From assembly GCF_035989305.1 (NCBI RefSeq), contig NZ_CP108514.1, forward strand, positions 434,001-498,000: 64,000 bases of DNA, written 5' to 3'. The notes under the pieces are model-generated. The model searched no databases. It saw only the letters and a list, made by a program, of their open reading frames with translations, and was not told the DNA's origin. The stretch's first letter is position 1; every line of letters starts with the position of its first letter. Source of the stretch: Streptomyces sp. NBC_01233. Lineage in GTDB: Bacteria > Actinomycetota > Actinomycetes > Streptomycetales > Streptomycetaceae. Both the position numbers and the translations under genes were made by a program. This document shows positions 59,542-64,000 of this stretch, piece by piece.

Positions 59542-60795
59542 GTGAAGTACGTGACCGGGGAGGGTCTGTTGCTGCTGATCGGTGATGACTGGGCCGAGGA
59601 CCACCATGATGTCGAGGTCCAGGACGAGACCGGCCGGAAACTGGCCGCCGCGAACCTGCCCGAAGGAGTGGCGGGCATCGCGAAACTGCACGAACTCGTC
59701 GCCCGCCACGGCGGTGAGGACCTGGACCCGGCCGGCGTCGTGGTCGCAATCGAGACCGACCGCGGCTCTTGGGTGCAGGCCCTGATCGCCTCCGGCTACC
59801 AGGTGTTCGCGGTCAACCCCCGGCAGGTCAACCGCTTCAAGGAACGGTATGGCTCCTCCGGAGCCAAGAGCGACAAGGGCGACGCGCACGCGCTCGCCGA
59901 CATGGTCCGCATCGACCGGGCCCAGCTGCGGCCGGTGGCCGGCGACAGCGAGGCGGCCCAGGCCGTCAAGGTCGTCGCCCGCGCCCACCAGACCCTCATC
60001 TGGGAACGCACCCGCACCTTCCAGCGGCTGCGCACCACACTGCGCGAGTACTTCCCCGCCGCCCTGAACGCCTACTCGGACCTGACCCTGACCAGCACCG
60101 ACGCGCTGGAACTGCTGATCAAGGCACCCACCCCGGCCATGGCGGCGAAGCTGACCCGCACCCAGATCACCGCCGTCCTGACCCGCCACCGCCGCCACAA
60201 CCGGGACGCGAAAGCGGCCACCGTCCAGAGCGCGCTGCGTGAGCGGCAGCTCGGCCTGCCCGAGCCGGTCACCGCCGCCTACGCGGCCGCCGCCACCGCT
60301 CACGCCCGTCTGATCATCGCGTTGAACGAGCAGATCGCCGTGATGGAAGAGCAGGTGAGGGCACATTTTCTGGCGCACCCGGACGCTGAGATCTACCTCT
60401 CGATGCCCGGCATCGGTGAGATCGTCGGCGCCCGGGTGCTCGCCGAGTTCGGAGACGACCCCACCCGATACACGTCCGCGAAGGCCCGCAAGAACTACGC
60501 CGGCACGAGCCCCATCACCAGGGCCTCCGGCAAGAGCCACACCGTCCAGGCCCGCTACGTCCGCAACAACCGGCTCGCCGACGCGCTTCAGACCCAGGCG
60601 TTCTCCGCCCTGCGGTCCTCACCCGGCGCCCGCGGCTACTACGACAAGCAACGCGCCCGTGAGGCCGGCTACAACCCCGCCCTCCGCCAGCTCGGGAACC
60701 GGCTCGTCGGCATCCTCCACGGCTGCCTCAAAACCCGCACCCGCTACGACGAAGCGACCGCTTGGTCCCACCACACCCACCCCCATGCCGCTTGA
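59542..60795 (+). CDS. IS110-family transposase
   Basis: A 417-residue transposase. The N-terminal RuvC-like DEDD domain shows Asp in IGDDWAEDHHDVEV, Glu in VVVAIETDRGSWV and two Asp in AKSDKGDAHALADMVR. A central helical region leads to the C-terminal Tnp domain with YLSMPGIGEIVGARVLAEFG and NYAGTSPITRASGKSHTVQA, which carries the catalytic Ser typical of the family. The start may be GTG 59542 or GTG 59551. The gene has no frameshift, so the element is potentially active. Confidence 0.92.
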   Translation: MKYVTGEGLLLLIGDDWAEDHHDVEVQDETGRKLAAANLPEGVAGIAKLHELVARHGGEDLDPAGVVVAIETDRGSWVQALIASGYQVFAVNPRQVNRFKERYGSSGAKSDKGDAHALADMVRIDRAQLRPVAGDSEAAQAVKVVARAHQTLIWERTRTFQRLRTTLREYFPAALNAYSDLTLTSTDALELLIKAPTPAMAAKLTRTQITAVLTRHRRHNRDAKAATVQSALRERQLGLPEPVTAAYAAAATAHARLIIALNEQIAVMEEQVRAHFLAHPDAEIYLSMPGIGEIVGARVLAEFGDDPTRYTSAKARKNYAGTSPITRASGKSHTVQARYVRNNRLADALQTQAFSALRSSPGARGYYDKQRAREAGYNPALRQLGNRLVGILHGCLKTRTRYDEATAWSHHTHPHAA

Positions 60796-60884
60796 CACCA
60801 AACGACATGGGGTGTCTGACCCGGTCCCCACCCCGACATCGATCCCGACCCCGCCCTCGGCCCGGAAGCGGCCGTAGCGATTCC

Positions 60885-60916
60885 GTGCCGCGGCCGCCTC
60901 TTCTGGGCCGCGGCAC
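60885..60916. terminator. Intrinsic terminator-like hairpin right of the IS110 element
   Basis: A perfect 11-bp stem GTGCCGCGGCC (60885-60895) and its complement (60906-60916) with a ten-base loop, about 90 bases after the transposase stop. It probably belongs to the genomic flank and, with the sigma factor terminator, brackets the insertion. Confidence 0.75.
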
Positions 60917-60936
60917 GGCGCTCCCGTACTGGCGCC

Positions 60937-61659
60937 GTGACCGGCTACGTCAAGCATCTGCCGACCGCCGGGATACCGGAGGGCGGGGGCACGGCGTGGG
61001 GCGTCGGGGACGCCCAGCGCTGGCTCCGCGCCCGCGTCCCGGCCGCGTTCGCACCCGTCGCCGGAGGCTGGCTCCCCGGCGGCCTGGTCCTCCTCTCGAT
61101 CGTCCTGGCAGCCCTCGGCGACGCGGAACCCGAACGCGGCGAAGGCTGGCGCGGCTACACCCTGGGCGTCCTCCTGATCGCGCTGCCGGTCTGGTTCCGG
61201 CACTTACCCGTGGCCACCCTGCTGGCCACACCCGTCATCGCGGCGGACGCCGCCGTCGCGCTTCCCGCCAGTACCGACGCGGCGGGCGGGATCGGCCGCG
61301 GCCTGGTCCTCGCCCTCGCCGCGTGGGCGTTCACCGGGGCGCTGGTCCGCCTCCTCGCCCGCCGCCGCCAGCGCGAACTCTCCCTGGCCTCCGCCGGATC
61401 CGCCCGTTTCCCGCTGCCCGACCCGCTTCCGGCCGCACACCGGCGCCGCGGACGGACGGCGATCGGCCTCGGCTCCGCGTGCTGCCTCGCGGCCGCCGCG
61501 GCCCTCACCGGCGGCGTCCTCCTGGACGTGCGGGCCTCGGACGGCGCGCACCCGTACGACCCGTGGGGCCTGCAGATGCTCGCCTTGGTGCTCCTGGTCC
61601 CCGGTACCACCGTGCTCGGCCGGGGCCTGGCCCGCCGCCGGGCCGCACGCGCCGCCTGA
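60937..61659 (+). CDS. Unrecognised membrane protein
   Basis: A protein of about 240 residues starting at GTG 60937-60939. Hydrophobic segments include LPGGLVLLSIVLAALGDA, YTLGVLLIALPVWFRHLP, VATLLATPVIAADAAVALPA and two further C-terminal helices (IGLGSACCLAAAAALTGGVL and LQMLALVLLVPGTTVLGRG). The N-terminus GVGDAQRWLRARVPAAF is cytosolic. No named family is recognised. It may once have formed one unit with the Gly/Cys-tailed frame downstream. Confidence 0.55.
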   Translation: MTGYVKHLPTAGIPEGGGTAWGVGDAQRWLRARVPAAFAPVAGGWLPGGLVLLSIVLAALGDAEPERGEGWRGYTLGVLLIALPVWFRHLPVATLLATPVIAADAAVALPASTDAAGGIGRGLVLALAAWAFTGALVRLLARRRQRELSLASAGSARFPLPDPLPAAHRRRGRTAIGLGSACCLAAAAALTGGVLLDVRASDGAHPYDPWGLQMLALVLLVPGTTVLGRGLARRRAARAA

Positions 61660-62211
61660 CCACCCGGCCGCAGCCCGCGCTCCTGGTCGGCGTACGGATC
61701 TCCGCGTCCGGACACCACTGGATCCACCCGGACGCCGACACCCCGGCCGGGCCGCCGCTGATCGCCCAACGGCCACAGGCCCGGGACATCCTTCCTCACC
61801 GGACGGCGGATCCTCCTCTCCGGCTCCGAACGGACCCTGCGCACGGACCACCACGACATCGACGCCCATGCGGAACCCTTCGAGGCCGTCGTGTACGGAG
61901 CCGTGCACGAGGGGGCCGAGGTCGTCCTGGCCGACGCCGTCTACGAGGGCGGCGCCCGCCTCGTCCCGTACGTCACCGCCGCCTCTCTGCTCCCGCGCCG
62001 TCGGCACGGGCTGCGCGGCTGGAAGCCGGCCCGCCGCTCGTTCCGCGAGGCCGTCCGGGAGGCGGCACGCCTGGCCGAGGAGAGGAGGCGCGAACGGGAG
62101 CGGGAACGCAAGGAATCGCGGGGGCCGGACTCCACCGCGGGCGGCTGCGGCGGTGGATGCGGTGGCGATGGAGGATGCGGAGGGGGTTGCGGCGGCTCCG
62201 GCTGCGGGTGA
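61657..62211 (+). pseudogene. Hypothetical protein with Gly/Cys-rich tail, probably frameshifted
   Basis: Two consecutive frames give a coherent protein if joined near 61793: the first reads LLVGVRISASGHHWIHPDAD and IAQRPQARDIL, and the second reads GRRILLSGSERTLRTDHHDI, VVLADAVYEGGARLVPYVTA and REAARLAEERRRERERERKE. It ends in a GGCGGGCGGDGGCGGGCGG-type tail at 62211. Gly/Cys tails like this occur on several Streptomyces membrane-associated proteins. I do not recognise the family. An intact alternative start at GTG 61891 would yield only a 106-residue piece. Confidence 0.4.
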
Positions 62212-62380
62212 CCGCGGGCGCGTGGTGGGCCGACGCGCCTTCGGCGACGGGATCTTGCAGGCCCCCGCCGCTCGGTGGAACGCTTTCGCCCCGGTACCTC
62301 TCTAGCCTGATGCGCACCGGTTGGCGGTGCTCTGGACCGGTGCGTCCAGACCGAGACGTCTCAGAGGGTTCCGCTGATCC

Positions 62381-63478
62381 ATGGGTCTGACAAGTAGTGC
62401 ACTCCTCCTGTGCGCCGTGCTGTGCACGGCACTGGCCTTCGCGGTCACCGTGTGGCTCTGGCCGCGGCTGGCACGGGGGAGCCGGACACGGGTGCTGGGG
62501 CGCATGGGGCTGATCGTCCTCGTGCAGGTGTTCCTGTTCGCATCGGTCGCGCTCGCGGCGAACCGCAGCCTGCTGATCTACGGTTCCTGGGCGGACCTGG
62601 CCGGACGCGCGCGCCAGGAGGCCGTGCGCGGCGGGGTGGCCGTGGAGGTGCTGGGGCGGCAGGCTCCCAACGTGCCCGGCGGTGGCAATCCCCTGGTGAG
62701 CGGCGTGATCGAGAAGGTGACCCTGCACGGCGAGCGTTCCAGGAGCGCCGCCCAGGCCTACGTGTACCTGCCGCCGGAGTACTTCCAGAAGGGCAACGAA
62801 CAGCGGAGGTTCCCCGCGGCGGTGGTCCTGACGGGCTACCCGGGCACGGCGGAGAACCTGCTGAAGGGGCTGCGCTACCCGAAGACGGCCTGGACCCTGG
62901 CCAAGGAGGAGAAGGCGCAGCCGATGATCCTGGTGATGATGCGGCCCACCGTCTCGGCCGAGAACACCCAGTGCGTCGATGTCCGCGGCGGCGGCCCGCA
63001 GAGCGAGACCTTCTTCGGTACGGACGTCCCCCGGGCCATATCGAGCACGTACCGCGCCGGCACCTCGGCGCGGAGCTGGGGCATCATCGGCGATTCGACC
63101 GGCGGCTACTGCGCCCTGAAGATGACGGTGCAGCATCCGGAGACCTACGCGGCCGGCGTGGGCCTCTCGGCGGACTACAAGCCGGAGATCGACCAGTACT
63201 CCGGCGACCTCTTCCACGGCGACAAGGACGAGGAGAAACGATCCGACCTGCTGTGGCATCTCGCCAACCGGCCGCAGGGCGCGTCCTCGTTCCTCGTGAC
63301 CACCTCGCTGCAGGGCGAGGCGAACTACAAGCCGACCCAGCAGTTCATCAAGGCGGTGAAGGATCCGGCCCGCGTCTCGTCGATCACGCTCGACCGCGGA
63401 GGACACAGCTTCAACACCTGGAACCGCGAGATCCCGCCGGCCCTCGAATGGATCGGCGGCCGGCTCAGCGCCGAGTGA
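62381..63478 (+). CDS. Membrane-anchored esterase-family alpha/beta-hydrolase
   Basis: A 365-residue protein starting at ATG 62381-62383. Two N-terminal hydrophobic helices (ALLLCAVLCTALAFAVTVWL and MGLIVLVQVFLFASVALAA) anchor an extracellular esterase/antigen-85-like domain. It has the opening strand AQAYVYLPPEYFQ, the nucleophile motif WGIIGDSTGGYCALKM, an aspartate in a later loop and the catalytic His in LDRGGHSFNTW. Related Streptomyces proteins are annotated as putative esterases; the natural substrate is unknown. It stands alone with a long leader. Confidence 0.87.
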   Translation: MGLTSSALLLCAVLCTALAFAVTVWLWPRLARGSRTRVLGRMGLIVLVQVFLFASVALAANRSLLIYGSWADLAGRARQEAVRGGVAVEVLGRQAPNVPGGGNPLVSGVIEKVTLHGERSRSAAQAYVYLPPEYFQKGNEQRRFPAAVVLTGYPGTAENLLKGLRYPKTAWTLAKEEKAQPMILVMMRPTVSAENTQCVDVRGGGPQSETFFGTDVPRAISSTYRAGTSARSWGIIGDSTGGYCALKMTVQHPETYAAGVGLSADYKPEIDQYSGDLFHGDKDEEKRSDLLWHLANRPQGASSFLVTTSLQGEANYKPTQQFIKAVKDPARVSSITLDRGGHSFNTWNREIPPALEWIGGRLSAE

Positions 63479-63547
63479 GGATACCCGGCGGACGTCTCCG
63501 GCGGGCGTCTCCGGCGGGGCGGCCACACGGCCGCACCGCCGGGCCCC

Positions 63548-64000
63548 CTACGGGGCCAGTACGTCCAACTCCTCCAGCGCGCCCACCGCGATCTGCCGCG
63601 TCAGCACCTCCGCCCGGGCCGCATCTCCCTCCCGTACCGCCTCGGCCACTTGGACGTGCAGGGTGACGGCCGCCGGGTCGGGATCGTGGAACATCACCGC
63701 GTGTTCGGTGCGGCCGGTCAGGACCTCCGCGACGACGTCCCCGAGCCGGGCGAACATCTCGTTGCCGGAGGCGTTCAGCACGACGCGGTGGAACGCGATG
63801 TCGTGGCGCAGGTAGCCCTCGAGCTGGTGGCCGCGCGAGGTGCGGACCATCCCGAGGGCCGCCTCGGTGAGTTCGGCGCACTGTTCCGGCGTGGCCAGGG
63901 TCGCGGCGAGCCCGGCCGCGACCGGCTCGATCGCGGAGCGCAGCACGGTGAGGGACCGCAGTTGCCGGGGCCGGTCGGTGCCCGCCAGCCGCCAGCGGAT
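63548..64000 (-). CDS. FadR/GntR-family regulator, C-terminal part
   Basis: The frame runs off the right edge; about 150 C-terminal residues are visible. They form an FCD all-helical ligand domain: RSAIEPVAAGLAATLATPEQ, then EGYLRHDIAFHRVVLNASGN with the metal-binding Asp and His residues, and HVQVAEAVREGDAARAEVLT. The visible upstream end RWRLAGTDRPRQLRSLTVL is the linker after the winged HTH. Such regulators often control sugar-acid or gluconate catabolism. Ligand and targets lie outside the window. Confidence 0.9.
   Translation of the reverse strand: MRWRLAGTDRPRQLRSLTVLRSAIEPVAAGLAATLATPEQCAELTEAALGMVRTSRGHQLEGYLRHDIAFHRVVLNASGNEMFARLGDVVAEVLTGRTEHAVMFHDPDPAAVTLHVQVAEAVREGDAARAEVLTRQIAVGALEELDVLAP

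Larger units (their letters stand above)
59368..60860 (+). mobile_element. IS110-family insertion sequence (ends approximate)
   Basis: A complete IS110-type transposase gene lies between two genomic terminator hairpins (59335-59367 and 60885-60916). IS110 elements typically lack terminal inverted repeats, and I cannot see exact ends; the stated borders are the limits allowed by flanking features. The element has about 175 bases of non-coding left end and up to about 65 bases of right end, as usual for the IS110 subgroup. Confidence 0.65.

Noticed and set aside
1..64000. tRNA or rRNA genes
   Set aside because: No tRNA cloverleaf arms (for example GGTTCGAATCC-type T-arms) or rRNA blocks were recognised on either strand.

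Overview
The window is very high in GC, with strong third-position G/C bias, GTG and TTG starts and dense short-overlap operons. The protein families seen (DUF6381, DUF6158, mycothiol-type TIGR03083, Zur-type alternative ribosomal proteins, many one- and two-component regulators, secreted hydrolases, siderophore synthetases) point to a Streptomyces or close relative, probably an accessory-rich part of a chromosome arm. No rRNA, tRNA or CRISPR array was recognised.

Region 1 (1-4750) is a decayed, transposon-scarred stretch. It holds an IS630-type C-terminal relic with an internal deletion, two co-oriented ISKra4-like 3' fragments bracketing an intact TIGR03083 gene, an IS630-type N-terminal fragment, and fused shreds of an unknown gene and a short-chain dehydrogenase. 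A few small intact genes lie among them.

Region 2 (4750-14900) holds a 2OG-Fe(II) oxygenase, a VOC protein and a complete three-subunit molybdenum hydroxylase operon (2Fe-2S, FAD, Mo). The operon is preceded by six copies of a G-run-rich 14-mer. Then come DUF6381 and DUF1206 proteins, a secreted M64 peptidase and a divergent XRE-TPR regulator.

Region 3 (14860-20380) contains a rearrangement scar: a 5'-truncated MFS gene abuts a Zur-box-like site, a 3'-truncated rpmG and an rpsR tail, the remains of a zinc-responsive alternative ribosomal protein operon. It is followed by a TetR-MFS pair with a perfect palindromic operator, a LysR regulator and a frameshifted small gene.

Region 4 (20381-35470) holds a multidomain GH31 glycosidase, a secreted S33 peptidase, an MBL hydrolase, a two-component system divergent from an MMPL transporter, an OpuA-type glycine betaine/choline ABC importer and a GntR/HutC regulator.

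Region 5 (35596-44780) has two divergent NIS siderophore synthetases with a methyltransferase, a frameshifted cytochrome P450, a Tat-exported BBE-type flavin oxidase, a secreted trypsin-like protease and membrane proteins.

Region 6 (44775-59370) has an AEC transporter, a second two-component system, a DUF1023 hydrolase coupled to a membrane acyltransferase, a divergent DUF350 / GNAT-ATP-grasp pair, a degenerate adenylation domain fused to a membrane tail and, divergent from it, an ABC exporter with a MerR-type leaderless promoter. VOC, HIT and DUF6221-like proteins and an ECF41-type sigma factor follow.

Region 7 (59370-64000) has an IS110-family element inserted between two terminator hairpins, poorly conserved membrane proteins, an esterase and the C-terminal part of a FadR-type regulator.

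At least four otherwise conserved genes are broken by single-base shifts. These could be genuine pseudogenes or residual assembly errors, and they should be checked before the affected products are interpreted.
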